Positions 8,717-17,990 of a stretch of 64,000 nt of DNA are shown one piece after another (position 1 is the first letter of the stretch; each line of letters starts with the position of its first letter). The DNA is from Ferdinandcohnia sp047246645. Lineage in GTDB: Bacteria > Bacillota > Bacilli > Bacillales > Bacillaceae_L. Where the stretch lies: assembly GCF_047246645.1 (NCBI RefSeq), contig NZ_JBFOKR010000011.1, positions 62,001 through 126,000 on the forward strand, given 5' to 3'. The notes under the pieces were generated by a model. That model saw only the letters and a list, made by a program, of their open reading frames with translations, was not told the DNA's origin and ran no database searches. Position numbers and translations under genes: made by a program.

Positions 8717-9742
8717 GTGATATCACTAACAAATGTTAAAAAAGTCTATAACTCAAAGAATAATTCAGTAACAGCTGTGAATAATATCAATTTGCAAATT
8801 AATGAAGGCGAAATATTTGGCATAATCGGTTATAGTGGTGCAGGTAAAAGTTCCTTAATTCGCTTACTGAACGGACTTGAAACACCAACCGAAGGAACAA
8901 TTACAGTTGCGGGACATGATATAACCTCTATTAAGGGGAAGAATCTTCAAAATGCACGGAAAGAAATTAGTATGATCTTCCAGCATTTCAATTTACTTTG
9001 GTCGAGAACTGTGAGAGAAAACATATCATTTCCACTTGAGATTTCAAAGGTTCCCAAAACCGAACGAGATAAAAGAGTTTCCGAACTCATTAAATTAGTA
9101 GGCTTAGAAGGAAGAGAAGATGCATATCCTTCACAACTTAGTGGAGGACAGAAGCAAAGAGTCGGTATCGCTCGTGCACTTGCAAATAATCCAAAGGTTT
9201 TACTTTGTGATGAAGCTACTTCTGCTCTAGACCCACAAACAACTGACTCAATACTTGACCTGCTCGTGGATATTAATGAGCGATTAGGGTTAACGATTGT
9301 ATTAATCACGCATGAAATGCATGTTATACGTAAAATTTGCCATCGGGTCGCTGTAATGGAGGAAGGCAGATTTGTTGAACAAGGGAAGGTACTTGATGTG
9401 TTTAAAAAACCTCAGGCTAACATTACAAAACGTTTTGTTCAACAGGTAACAGAGCCAGAGGAAACAAAAGAAACGATTGAACACTTGTTACATCAGTATC
9501 CTAACGGACGGGTTATTCAATTAACTTTTGTTGGCGAAACTGCTGAAACACCATTAATTACACGTTTAATCCGTGATTTCAATATTGAAGTTAACATTCT
9601 GCAGGGGAAGATTTCTCAAACACAAAGCGGTTCATATGGGACTTTGTTTATTCATATTGATGGTGAGATGAATGAAGTGAATTCGTCAATCGATTACATT
9701 CGTCAACAGCAGGTAGAAGTCGAGGTGATCGAAAATGCTTGA
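8717..9742 (+). CDS. metN: Methionine ABC transporter ATP-binding protein MetN
   Basis: This 341-residue ATPase powers methionine uptake. The Walker A motif is GYSGAGKSS (~residues 38-46), the signature is QLSGGQKQR, Walker B ends in LLCDEAT, and a C-terminal NIL-type domain (~residues 265-341) is the methionine-sensing domain of MetN proteins. The GTG at 8717 follows AAGGTG and gives the family N-terminus MISLTNVKKVY; a GTG at 8708 overlaps the ribosome site. It overlaps metP by 8 nt. Confidence 0.95.
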   Translation: MISLTNVKKVYNSKNNSVTAVNNINLQINEGEIFGIIGYSGAGKSSLIRLLNGLETPTEGTITVAGHDITSIKGKNLQNARKEISMIFQHFNLLWSRTVRENISFPLEISKVPKTERDKRVSELIKLVGLEGREDAYPSQLSGGQKQRVGIARALANNPKVLLCDEATSALDPQTTDSILDLLVDINERLGLTIVLITHEMHVIRKICHRVAVMEEGRFVEQGKVLDVFKKPQANITKRFVQQVTEPEETKETIEHLLHQYPNGRVIQLTFVGETAETPLITRLIRDFNIEVNILQGKISQTQSGSYGTLFIHIDGEMNEVNSSIDYIRQQQVEVEVIENA

Positions 9743-10439
9743 GAAGTTATATGAACTCTTTAAATGGGAAAAACAAGTGGAAGACCTGGAAAAGTTAAAA
9801 TGGGACGACCTATGGGAAGCAACGCTTGAAACACTATATATGACATCTATATCAGTAGTAGCAACATTTATTATCGGCTTGTTTCTAGGCTTGGTTTTAT
9901 TTTTAACTGATAAAGGAAATGCATGGGAAAATCGTTATATAAATGGTTTTGTATCAGCGATTGTAAATATTTTTAGATCAATTCCATTTATTATTTTACT
10001 TGTTCTACTAATTCCGTTTACTAAAATTATCATGGGTTCTATGTTAGGCCCAAATGCAGCATTTCCATCTTTAATTATTGGTGCGGCACCCTTTTACGCA
10101 AGAATGGTAGAAATTGCACTACGCGAAATCGATAAAGGTGTTATTGAAGCATCGCATTCTATGGGAGCTACTAATAGCACTATTATCTATAAGGTATTAA
10201 TTCCGGAATCATTACCTGCACTTATCTCAGGTATTACTGTAACTGCTATTTCGTTAATTAGCTTTACAGCGATGGCGGGGGTTATTGGAGCAGGAGGATT
10301 GGGACATTTTGCTTATCTTTATGGGTTCCAAGGAAATAAACCTATCATTACTTTTATTGCTACAGTAGCAATCGTAATCTTGGTATTCATCATTCAATTT
10401 TTGGGTGATTTCTTTACAAAATATACAGACAAGAGATAA
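9735..10439 (+). CDS. metP: Methionine ABC transporter permease MetP
   Basis: This 234-residue integral membrane protein has about five hydrophobic helices. The EAA loop contacting MetN is visible around EASHSMGATNSTIIYKVLIP, a MetI/MetP hallmark. The first ~25 residues are charged (LFKWEKQVEDLEKLKWDD) and longer than in B. subtilis MetP, so the cytoplasmic N-terminus is slightly extended. It is translationally coupled to metN and followed 16 nt later by metQ. Confidence 0.95.
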   Translation: MLEKLYELFKWEKQVEDLEKLKWDDLWEATLETLYMTSISVVATFIIGLFLGLVLFLTDKGNAWENRYINGFVSAIVNIFRSIPFIILLVLLIPFTKIIMGSMLGPNAAFPSLIIGAAPFYARMVEIALREIDKGVIEASHSMGATNSTIIYKVLIPESLPALISGITVTAISLISFTAMAGVIGAGGLGHFAYLYGFQGNKPIITFIATVAIVILVFIIQFLGDFFTKYTDKR

Positions 10440-10455
10440 CAGGAGGAGTACTAAC

Positions 10456-11295
10456 ATGAAAAAGTGGTTTTTACTATTATTAGTTGGTTTATTATCATTA
10501 ACTCTAGCTGCTTGCGGTGGAAATGATGAAGCAGGAGAACAAGGAACAGAAGGAACGAACGAAAATAAAAAGTTGGTAGTTGGCGCATCTGCAGTTCCAC
10601 ATGCTGAAGTATTAGAAAAAGCAAAAGAGCTTTTAAAGGAAAAGGGAATTGACCTTGAGATAGAAGTTTTTACTGATTATATTTTACCTAATGTTGCTTT
10701 ACACGAAAAAGAAATCGATGCAAACTATTTCCAAACGCCAGGTTATTTAGCATTACAAATGGAAGATAACCCAGACTTTGATTTTGTTAGTGTTGGTGAA
10801 ATTCACAAAGAACCAATTGGTATTTACTCAAAGGAATTTAACAATTTAAACGAGCTACCTGATGGCGCGAAAATTATTATGAGTAATTCATTTAGTGACC
10901 ACGGTCGTATCTTACCAATTTTTGAAAGAGAAGGCATTATTACTCTTAAAGAAGGTGTAGGAGACCAAGCGAGAGTGGAAGACATCGTTGATAATCCGAA
11001 AAATCTTGATTTTTCTACTTTAATTGAAGCGAAATTACTAGCATCTTCTTTTGAAAATGGTGAAGGTGACGCAGTTGTTATCAATACAAACTATGCACTT
11101 GAAGGCGGAGTAAACATTGCTGAAGATGGTATTGCATTTGAAGGCGATGATGTTGTACCTGCAAACCTAATTGTAATTAATAAAGGCGATGAAGAACGCG
11201 AAGAAATAAAAGCATTAGTAGAAGTTTTAAAATCAGATGAAATTAAACAGTTCATCAAAGAAGAATATGCGGGTGCTGTAATTACAGTTGAATAA
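10456..11295 (+). CDS. metQ: Methionine-binding lipoprotein MetQ
   Basis: This 279-residue NlpA-family substrate-binding lipoprotein delivers methionine to MetNP. The signal peptide ends in the lipobox LAAC with the lipidated cysteine at C20, followed by an acidic linker. The mature domain has the family VGASAVPHAEVLE and NYFQTPGYL segments. The ATG at 10456 has AGGAGGAG upstream. It is the last gene of the S-box-controlled metNPQ operon and ends at a terminator. Confidence 0.96.
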   Translation: MKKWFLLLLVGLLSLTLAACGGNDEAGEQGTEGTNENKKLVVGASAVPHAEVLEKAKELLKEKGIDLEIEVFTDYILPNVALHEKEIDANYFQTPGYLALQMEDNPDFDFVSVGEIHKEPIGIYSKEFNNLNELPDGAKIIMSNSFSDHGRILPIFEREGIITLKEGVGDQARVEDIVDNPKNLDFSTLIEAKLLASSFENGEGDAVVINTNYALEGGVNIAEDGIAFEGDDVVPANLIVINKGDEEREEIKALVEVLKSDEIKQFIKEEYAGAVITVE

Positions 11296-11302
11296 ATTAT
11301 GT

Positions 11303-11337
11303 GAAGAGAAGCTTATTACTAGCTTCTCTTTTTTTAG
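11303..11337 (+). terminator. Terminator of metNPQ
   Basis: A 9-bp stem (AGAGAAGCT with AGCTTCTCT) is followed by TTTTTTT. Confidence 0.9.
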
Positions 11338-11345
11338 TCTCTTAT

Positions 11346-11570
11346 GAGGGTACTCATTGTATTTTAGTACCCTCACTAAGTAAAAAGAGCAGCCCGAGGT
11401 CACTCATAGAGGAGATGAAAGCCCTCATAAAGTAAAAAGACAACATGAGGTCACTCATAGAAGAGAAGAAAGCCCTCATGAAGTAAAAGGAGCAGCCCGA
11501 GGTCACTCATAGAGGAGATGAAAGCCCTCATGAAGTAAAAGGACAACATGAGGTCATTCACAGTTGAGTT
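11346..11570. repeat. Tandem array 1, five units of ~50-52 bp
   Basis: Units begin with GAGGxxxxCTCAT at 11346, 11396, 11447, 11499 and 11550, giving periods of 50, 51, 52 and 51 bp. The first unit holds a perfect inverted repeat (GAGGGTACT, 11-nt gap, AGTACCCTC). The others keep a shorter TGAGG/CCTCA pairing around a purine-rich loop. Spacers contain AAGTAAAA. The array lies just after the metQ terminator and has no coding potential. It is related in arm sequence to array 2 at 18 kb. Confidence 0.85.
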
Positions 11571-11747
11571 TTAAAGCCCCCCCCAGCAGCAGAAGAAATC
11601 CACCATGAGATCCACACGAACTTTTTATATCTAGATTAAACCTAAGTATTCACTAGAATTTATAAGGTATTTTAACAATCATTATTGTAAGGTCATCATT
11701 ATTATTCAAAATGAATTAGGAGACCCGATTATCCCTGATTACTGACT

Positions 11748-12011
11748 TTGAGGTATTTTTGGGTACCTGTTATTATTTTAATTGTGCTAACAAAAAAGCC
11801 GAAAAAACGAAGGGATTGGTTCATTATCAGTCGAATACACTTGAATTATACGACGGAGATGGAAAAGGCAATGCATCAGGCTCATGGGATTGGCTATGAG
11901 ACTTACAGTCGTAAATTTAAGGAACGTTTAAGGGTCGAGTTGAAAAGGGAAAAGGAATACCAAAAGGGAAGAATGATAGTCGCTGAATATGATCGAAGAT
12001 TACACGTTTAA
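11748..12011 (+). CDS. Small hypothetical protein, doubtful
   Basis: This possible 87-residue protein would start at a TTG (11748) without a convincing ribosome site, so the true start may be internal. The N-terminus would be hydrophobic (YFWVPVIILIVL), followed by a strongly basic, Lys/Arg-rich stretch containing KPKKRRDW and RKFKERLRVELKREKEYQKG, which could be a membrane anchor with a basic cytoplasmic helix. I do not recognise a family. A good terminator directly downstream supports transcription of something here. Confidence 0.4.
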   Translation: MRYFWVPVIILIVLTKKPKKRRDWFIISRIHLNYTTEMEKAMHQAHGIGYETYSRKFKERLRVELKREKEYQKGRMIVAEYDRRLHV

Positions 12012-12027
12012 TCATATATTGTACTTT

Positions 12028-12060
12028 CAAAACCAGTGTCCACCATACACTGGTTTTTCG
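12028..12060 (+). terminator. Terminator after the 11.8-kb small gene
   Basis: An inverted repeat (AACCAGTGT with ACACTGGTT) is followed by TTTTCGT. The T run is modest. Confidence 0.7.
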
Positions 12061-12368
12061 TATTAATGTAAGAACATCATTTTGAGTAATAAGGAAATTA
12101 GTTTTCTAGAACGACCAGCAATCATCGAATCATAATCAGTGTATCGAGGAAACTCCTCCCTCACCATATATTATAGAATGTTTTCATTTATTATGTGAAA
12201 AATAAGCCCATGGTTATGTGTCTTAGTTACATAGGTTTCATTACTATGGCTTACCTGAGAATGATAAAACAGTTTTTTGTCGCAACGAAACATATTTTGC
12301 AGAATACAGGACTTTTAATTGATAATGCAAAAATAAAAAAATCAATTAGCATACACAAGTTGTAAAGG

Positions 12369-12422
12369 TTGATATCACTTTTAATTTGTTATAAGATTGT
12401 AATGAGAATAGAATGAGAATAA
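12369..12422 (+). promoter_or_regulatory. Probable promoter of the suf operon with a start-site direct repeat
   Basis: TTGATA (12369-12374) and TAAGAT (12392-12397) are 17 bp apart. Immediately downstream, AATGAGAATAG and AATGAGAATAA (12401-12411, 12412-12422) form a tandem 11-bp repeat near the predicted start, a possible operator. A leader of about 165 nt follows up to sufC. The rest of the ~540-bp gap (12061-12554) is AT-rich; I see no gene in it. Confidence 0.5.
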
Positions 12423-12569
12423 AGCTTTGACTTTATTTGGCGAATAAGAGGTTATTTTCTCTCTTAAACGCATTATCTGAGACTTTGTTTTTGCTTTGGC
12501 AATTACCGGGTTTCTATATCAATACAAAAACAATACAAAAATTTTTTTTGTCTAATGGAGGTAGTAGTA

Positions 12570-13355
12570 ATGGCAGGATCAACATTAGTTATTAAAGATC
12601 TTCATGTTGAGATTGATGGCAAGGAGATTTTAAAAGGTGTAAACCTTGAAATTAAAGGTGGAGAAATTCACGCAATCATGGGACCAAACGGTACAGGTAA
12701 ATCAACATTATCATCTGCAATCATGGGTCACCCGAAATATGAAGTAACAAGCGGTAGCATTACATTAGATGGTGAAGATGTATTAGAAATGGAAGTTGAT
12801 GAGCGTGCTCGTGCTGGTCTTTTCCTAGCAATGCAATACCCAAGTGAAATTAGTGGAGTAACAAACGCAGACTTCCTACGTTCAGCAATTAATGCAAGAC
12901 GTGAAGAAGGCGATGAAATATCTTTAATGAAATTCATCCGCACAATGGATAAGAATATGGAATTCTTAGAAATGGACCCAGATATGGCTCAACGTTATCT
13001 AAACGAAGGGTTTTCAGGTGGAGAAAAGAAGCGTAATGAAATTCTTCAATTAATGATGTTACAACCAAAAATTGCAATTCTTGATGAAATCGACTCAGGT
13101 CTTGATATCGATGCTCTAAAGGTTGTTTCAAAAGGAATTAATGAATTGCGCGGCGAAGAGTTTGGTTGCTTAATCATTACTCACTACCAACGTTTACTTA
13201 ACTATATTACACCTGACAAAGTACATGTAATGATGCAAGGACGTGTAGTTAAATCTGGTGGTCCAGAACTAGCACAACGTCTAGAAGCAGAAGGATACGA
13301 CTGGATTAAACAGGAACTAGGAATTGAAGATGAAACTGTAGGTCAAGAAGCGTAA
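12570..13355 (+). CDS. sufC: Fe-S cluster assembly ATPase SufC
   Basis: This 261-residue ABC-type ATPase is the soluble motor of the SufBCD scaffold. Walker A is GPNGTGKST, the signature is FSGGEKKR and Walker B is IAILDEIDSG. The length equals that of B. subtilis SufC. The ATG at 12570 is preceded by GGAGGTAGT; an ATG at 12555 lies inside the ribosome site. It is the first gene of sufC-D-S-U-B, 17 nt before sufD. Confidence 0.97.
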   Translation: MAGSTLVIKDLHVEIDGKEILKGVNLEIKGGEIHAIMGPNGTGKSTLSSAIMGHPKYEVTSGSITLDGEDVLEMEVDERARAGLFLAMQYPSEISGVTNADFLRSAINARREEGDEISLMKFIRTMDKNMEFLEMDPDMAQRYLNEGFSGGEKKRNEILQLMMLQPKIAILDEIDSGLDIDALKVVSKGINELRGEEFGCLIITHYQRLLNYITPDKVHVMMQGRVVKSGGPELAQRLEAEGYDWIKQELGIEDETVGQEA

Positions 13356-13372
13356 GCGTTAGGAGGATTAAT

Positions 13373-14680
13373 ATGACAATAGATACGAAATTACCATTTG
13401 ATCAAGATTATGTCAGAGGTTTTTCGTCGAAACTTGGTGAACCAAGCTGGTTACAGGAACTTCGCTTACAAGCTCTTGAAAAAGCAGAAGATCTTCCAAT
13501 GCCAAAGCCTGACAAAACCAAAATTGATAACTGGAACTTTTTCCAATTCCCTAATCATGTTGTGGAAAGTGCTCCATACAATTCAATTGACGAATTACCA
13601 GAAGAAATTAAATCTCTTGTAAATATCGAAGAAGAGAAAAACATATACATCCAACGTAATAATACGCCTGCTTATATTTCTTTATCAGAAGAAGCAAAAG
13701 CAAGTGGTGTTATTTTTACTGATATTCATACTGCTGCTCGTGAACATAGTGACCTTGTTCAAAAGTATTTCATGAAGGATGGCGTTAAGGTTGATGAACA
13801 TCGCCTTACTGCTTATCACGCAGCACTTGTAAATGGCGGTGCGTTTGTGTACGTACCTAAAAATGTAGAAGTGAAAATTCCACTTCAAGCTGTATACATT
13901 CATGATAATCCAGAAGTTGCAATTTTTAATCATGTTTTAGTTGTAGCTGAAGACAATAGTTCTGTTACCTATGTAGAGAACTACTTCTCAACAAATGAAA
14001 CTGCAAACACTGTAGCAAATATTATCTCTGAGGTAATTGCTCAAACGAATGCAAAAGTAACGTACGGAGCTGTTGATACATTAGCAAAAGGTATTACAAC
14101 GTATGTGAACCGCAGGGGAGTTATTGGTCGTGACAGTAAAATTGAATGGGCTTTAGGATTAATGAATGACGGAGATACAATCTCTGAAAACATTACACAT
14201 CTAGTTGGCGACGGTTCATTCGGAGATACTAAATCTGTTGTAGTTGGTCGCGGAGAGCAAAAGCAAAACTTTACAACAAGTGTTATTCACCATGGTAAGC
14301 ACTCTGAGGGCTATATATTAAAACATGGTGTAATGAAGGATAGCGCAAGTTCTATTTTTAATGGTATTGGGAAGATCGAACACGGTGCCACTAAGTCAAA
14401 TGCAGAGCAGGAATCAAGAGTATTAATGCTAAGCGAAAAAGCTCGTGGAGATGCAAACCCTATTCTTTTAATTGATGAAGACGATGTAACAGCTGGTCAT
14501 GCTGCATCTGTTGGCCGTGTAGATCCAATTCAATTATATTATCTAATGAGCCGTGGTATTTCTAAGACTGAAGCAGAACGCTTAGTTATTCATGGATTCC
14601 TTGCTCCAGTTGTTAAGGAGCTTCCAATCGAGGGAGTTAAGAAGCAGCTTGTAGAGGTAATTGAAAGGAAAGTAAGATAA
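13373..14680 (+). CDS. sufD: Fe-S cluster assembly protein SufD
   Basis: This 435-residue beta-helical scaffold partner pairs with SufB and SufC to build Fe-S clusters. It has the SufB/SufD core domain (~residues 150-410), including the conserved GVMKDSASSIFNGIGKIEHGA-type region and the C-terminal segment YYLMSRGISKTEAERLVIHGF. The ATG follows TAGGAGGA. Its stop overlaps the sufS start by one base, indicating coupled translation. Confidence 0.97.
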   Translation: MTIDTKLPFDQDYVRGFSSKLGEPSWLQELRLQALEKAEDLPMPKPDKTKIDNWNFFQFPNHVVESAPYNSIDELPEEIKSLVNIEEEKNIYIQRNNTPAYISLSEEAKASGVIFTDIHTAAREHSDLVQKYFMKDGVKVDEHRLTAYHAALVNGGAFVYVPKNVEVKIPLQAVYIHDNPEVAIFNHVLVVAEDNSSVTYVENYFSTNETANTVANIISEVIAQTNAKVTYGAVDTLAKGITTYVNRRGVIGRDSKIEWALGLMNDGDTISENITHLVGDGSFGDTKSVVVGRGEQKQNFTTSVIHHGKHSEGYILKHGVMKDSASSIFNGIGKIEHGATKSNAEQESRVLMLSEKARGDANPILLIDEDDVTAGHAASVGRVDPIQLYYLMSRGISKTEAERLVIHGFLAPVVKELPIEGVKKQLVEVIERKVR

Positions 14681-15900
14681 TGAATATCCAAGATATTCGT
14701 AGCATGTTCCCAATTTTGGACCAAGAGGTTAATGGGAAGCCCCTTGTCTATTTAGACAGTGCGGCAACTTCCCAAAAACCACTTCCTGTAATTGAAGCGG
14801 TAGACCGCTATTACAGAGAGTATAATTCAAACGTTCATCGTGGTGTTCACACACTTGGTACTAGAGCAACAGATGGTTACGAAAATGCTCGTGAAAAAGT
14901 AAGAAAGTTTATAAATGCTTCTTCTATTCAAGAAGTAATTTTCACAAGGGGAACAACAACCGCTTTAAATATGGTAGCAGCAAGCTATGGACGAGATAAT
15001 CTCCAAGAAGGCGACGAAATCGTCATCACATATATGGAGCATCATGCGAATATTATCCCTTGGCAACAAATCGCAAAACAAACAGGTGCAACTCTTAAAT
15101 ATATCCCTCTACAAGAGGATGGTTCAATTGACCTTACGGACGTCGAAGCTACCGTTACTGAACAAACAAAAATTGTTTCTGTAATGATGGTATCCAACGT
15201 TTTAGGAGCAATTAATCCAATTAAAGAGATAACTGAGATTGCCCATCGTAAAGGTGCGATTATGGTAGTCGATGGTGCCCAGGCTGCTCCACATATGAAG
15301 ATAGATGTTAAAGATCTAGATTGTGATTTCCTTGCATTTTCAGGACATAAAATGTGCGGACCTACTGGTATCGGTGTTTTATATGGTAAAAAGGCATTGC
15401 TTGAAAAAATGGAACCAGTGGAAACTGGCGGAGAAATGATTGACTTTGTTGGTTTGTATGAATCAACTTGGAAAGAGCTTCCTTGGAAGTTTGAAGCGGG
15501 AACTCCAATCATCGCTGGTGCTATTGGTTTAGGAGCAGCAATCGACTTTTTAGAAGAAGTAGGACTTGATAACATTGCCGAACATGAACATAAGTTAGTG
15601 GACTATGCAATGAACCGTTTATCACAAATTGATGGTTTTACGGCTTACGGACCAAAGCATCGTGCTGGTCTAGTAACATTCAATATAGAAGACGTGCATC
15701 CTCATGATGTAGCGACTGTATTAGACGCAGAAGGTATTGCTGTTAGAGCAGGACATCACTGTGCACAACCTCTTATGAAGTGGTTAAAAGTATCAGCAAC
15801 TGCTCGTGCAAGTTTTTACCTCTATAATACTGAGGATGAAATTGATAAACTAGTTGAAGGACTCATTAAAACAAAGGAGTATTTCAGCAATGGATTCTAA
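14680..15900 (+). CDS. sufS: Cysteine desulfurase SufS
   Basis: This 406-residue PLP enzyme removes sulfur from cysteine as a persulfide for cluster assembly. The PLP lysine is K224 in FSGHKMCGPTG and the catalytic cysteine is C361 in RAGHHCAQP, both at the positions known for B. subtilis SufS. It overlaps sufD by one base and sufU by 11 bases, so the two partner proteins are translationally coupled. Confidence 0.97.
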   Translation: MNIQDIRSMFPILDQEVNGKPLVYLDSAATSQKPLPVIEAVDRYYREYNSNVHRGVHTLGTRATDGYENAREKVRKFINASSIQEVIFTRGTTTALNMVAASYGRDNLQEGDEIVITYMEHHANIIPWQQIAKQTGATLKYIPLQEDGSIDLTDVEATVTEQTKIVSVMMVSNVLGAINPIKEITEIAHRKGAIMVVDGAQAAPHMKIDVKDLDCDFLAFSGHKMCGPTGIGVLYGKKALLEKMEPVETGGEMIDFVGLYESTWKELPWKFEAGTPIIAGAIGLGAAIDFLEEVGLDNIAEHEHKLVDYAMNRLSQIDGFTAYGPKHRAGLVTFNIEDVHPHDVATVLDAEGIAVRAGHHCAQPLMKWLKVSATARASFYLYNTEDEIDKLVEGLIKTKEYFSNGF

Positions 15901-16330
15901 CATTAATCTTGATACGTTGTATCGCCAAGTAATTATGGATCATTATAAGAAACCAAGAAACCGTGGTGTTATTCAAGATGGATCTTTAACCGTGGATATG
16001 AATAACCCGACCTGCGGAGACCGTATACGCCTAACTCTTAAGGTAGATGAGGGAAAAGTGGTCGATGCGAAGTTTGACGGTGAAGGATGTTCTATCTCTA
16101 TGTCATCTGCTTCCATGATGACACAGGCCATAAAAGGGAAGAGTTATGAGGAAGCAATTAAGCTTTCTAAAATATTCTCAGATATGATGCTCGGCAAAGA
16201 ATACGATGATAGTATCGATTTAGGTGATATTGAAGCACTTCAAGGTGTATCAAAGTTCCCAGCACGAATTAAATGTGCTACATTGGCTTGGAAAGCAATG
16301 GAGAAGGGAATACAAGAAGAACAAAAATAG
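15890..16330 (+). CDS. sufU: Zinc-dependent sulfurtransferase SufU
   Basis: This 146-residue IscU-like protein accepts the persulfide sulfur from SufS. The zinc ligands expected for the Gram-positive SufU type are present: C42 and D44 (TCGD), C67 (GEGCSIS) and C129 (RIKCATL). The ATG at 15890 has AAAGGAG upstream inside sufS. The IscU-specific histidine is absent, and the extra insertion between C67 and C129 is as in SufU. Confidence 0.96.
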   Translation: MDSNINLDTLYRQVIMDHYKKPRNRGVIQDGSLTVDMNNPTCGDRIRLTLKVDEGKVVDAKFDGEGCSISMSSASMMTQAIKGKSYEEAIKLSKIFSDMMLGKEYDDSIDLGDIEALQGVSKFPARIKCATLAWKAMEKGIQEEQK

Positions 16331-16395
16331 TTGTGAGTGGGAAGCGTTATCTGTGTATAGCGTAGAAACTCACATTGGAATGGAGTGAAAGTAGA

Positions 16396-17793
16396 ATGGC
16401 TAAAAAAATGCCTGAAATCGGCGATTATAAATATGGCTTCGCAGATAAAGATGTCTCTATTTTCCGTTCAAAGCGTGGATTAACGAAAGAGATTGTTGAA
16501 GAAATCTCTCGTATGAAAAATGAACCTCAATGGATGTTAGACTTCCGTCTTAAGTCATTAGAGCATTTCTATAACATGCCAATGCCACAGTGGGGTGGAG
16601 ATTTAAAATCCCTAAACTTTGACGAGATTACGTATTATGTTAAGCCTTCTGAGAAATCTCAAAAATCATGGGATGAAGTTCCAGAAGAAATCAAAGCAAC
16701 TTTCGATAAATTAGGTATTCCTGAAGCAGAACAAAAATACCTTGCTGGTGTTTCTGCTCAATACGAATCAGAGGTTGTTTATCACAACATGAAGGAAGAT
16801 CTTGAAGCACTAGGAATCGTATTCAAAGATACAGATACTGCTCTTAAAGAAAATGAAGACATTTTCCGTGAGCACTTTGCTAAGGTAATTCCTCCAACTG
16901 ACAATAAGTTTGCAGCGTTGAACTCAGCAGTTTGGTCTGGTGGATCATTCATATATGTACCACCTGGTATAAAAGTGGATACTCCACTTCAAGCATACTT
17001 CCGTATCAACTCTGAAAACATGGGTCAATTTGAACGTACATTGATCATTGTTGATAAAGATGCACATGTACACTATGTTGAAGGATGTACAGCACCAGTC
17101 TATACAACTAACTCTCTTCACAGTGCAGTTGTAGAAATTATCATTAAAGATGGTGCATACTGCCGATACACAACTATTCAAAACTGGGCAAACAATGTGT
17201 ATAACTTAGTTACAAAGCGTGCAGTTTGTGATGCAAACGCAACAATGGAATGGATTGATGGAAACATCGGTTCAAAACTAACTATGAAATATCCAGCTGT
17301 TATCCTTCGTGGAGAAGGTGCTCGTGGTATGACACTTTCAATCGCTATCGCTGGTAAAGGTCAACACCAAGATGCTGGAGCAAAAATGATGCACCTTGCA
17401 CCAAATACATCTTCTACTATAGTTTCTAAGTCGATTTCAAAACACGGTGGTAAGGTAACATACCGTGGTATCGTACACTTCGGACGTAAAGCGGATGGAG
17501 CACGTGCAAACATCGAATGTGATACACTAATCATGGATAACCAATCAACTTCAGATACAATTCCTTACAATGAAATCTTAAACGATAACATTTCATTAGA
17601 GCACGAAGCTAAAGTATCTAAAGTATCTGAAGAACAATTATTCTACCTGATGAGCCGTGGAGTTTCTGAGCAAGAAGCTACAGAAATGATCGTAATGGGC
17701 TTCATCGAGCCATTCACAAAAGAACTTCCAATGGAATATGCGGTTGAAATGAACCGTCTAATCAAGTTCGAAATGGAAGGTTCTATCGGATAA
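16396..17793 (+). CDS. sufB: Fe-S cluster scaffold protein SufB
   Basis: This 465-residue SufB has the same length as the B. subtilis protein and is the main scaffold on which the cluster is built with SufC and SufD. The conserved VEGCTAP, SSTIVSKSISKHGGK and ANIECDTLIMD segments are present; the last holds a cysteine implicated in cluster handling. The ATG at 16396 follows TGGAGTGA. It is the last gene of the operon and ends at a long perfect hairpin. Confidence 0.97.
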   Translation: MAKKMPEIGDYKYGFADKDVSIFRSKRGLTKEIVEEISRMKNEPQWMLDFRLKSLEHFYNMPMPQWGGDLKSLNFDEITYYVKPSEKSQKSWDEVPEEIKATFDKLGIPEAEQKYLAGVSAQYESEVVYHNMKEDLEALGIVFKDTDTALKENEDIFREHFAKVIPPTDNKFAALNSAVWSGGSFIYVPPGIKVDTPLQAYFRINSENMGQFERTLIIVDKDAHVHYVEGCTAPVYTTNSLHSAVVEIIIKDGAYCRYTTIQNWANNVYNLVTKRAVCDANATMEWIDGNIGSKLTMKYPAVILRGEGARGMTLSIAIAGKGQHQDAGAKMMHLAPNTSSTIVSKSISKHGGKVTYRGIVHFGRKADGARANIECDTLIMDNQSTSDTIPYNEILNDNISLEHEAKVSKVSEEQLFYLMSRGVSEQEATEMIVMGFIEPFTKELPMEYAVEMNRLIKFEMEGSIG

Positions 17794-17811
17794 TTGTTAT
17801 AATACAACTTG

Positions 17812-17853
17812 TAATAACTCGTTTGAGAGTACTCTCAAACGGGTTATTTTTAT
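17812..17853 (+). terminator. Terminator of the suf operon
   Basis: An 18-bp stem with almost no loop (17813-17830 with 17831-17848, one G-U pair) is followed by TTTTTAT. Confidence 0.92.
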
Positions 17854-17990
17854 AGGTGTTAATAGTTGAGTTAGAGTATCGAAAGACAATCCTGGATACA
17901 GAAATTAGTCTGATTGTGCCTCAAGGTTCTAGTAAAAGATATTGGGGTATATAACCAGAATTATCCCAAAAGGAACGAAAAATAGATATT

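Noticed and set aside
15042..15575. 177-codon open frame antisense to sufS
   Set aside because: It is fully covered by sufS, whose catalytic residues and neighbours are certain; composition is atypical and no start signal is seen.
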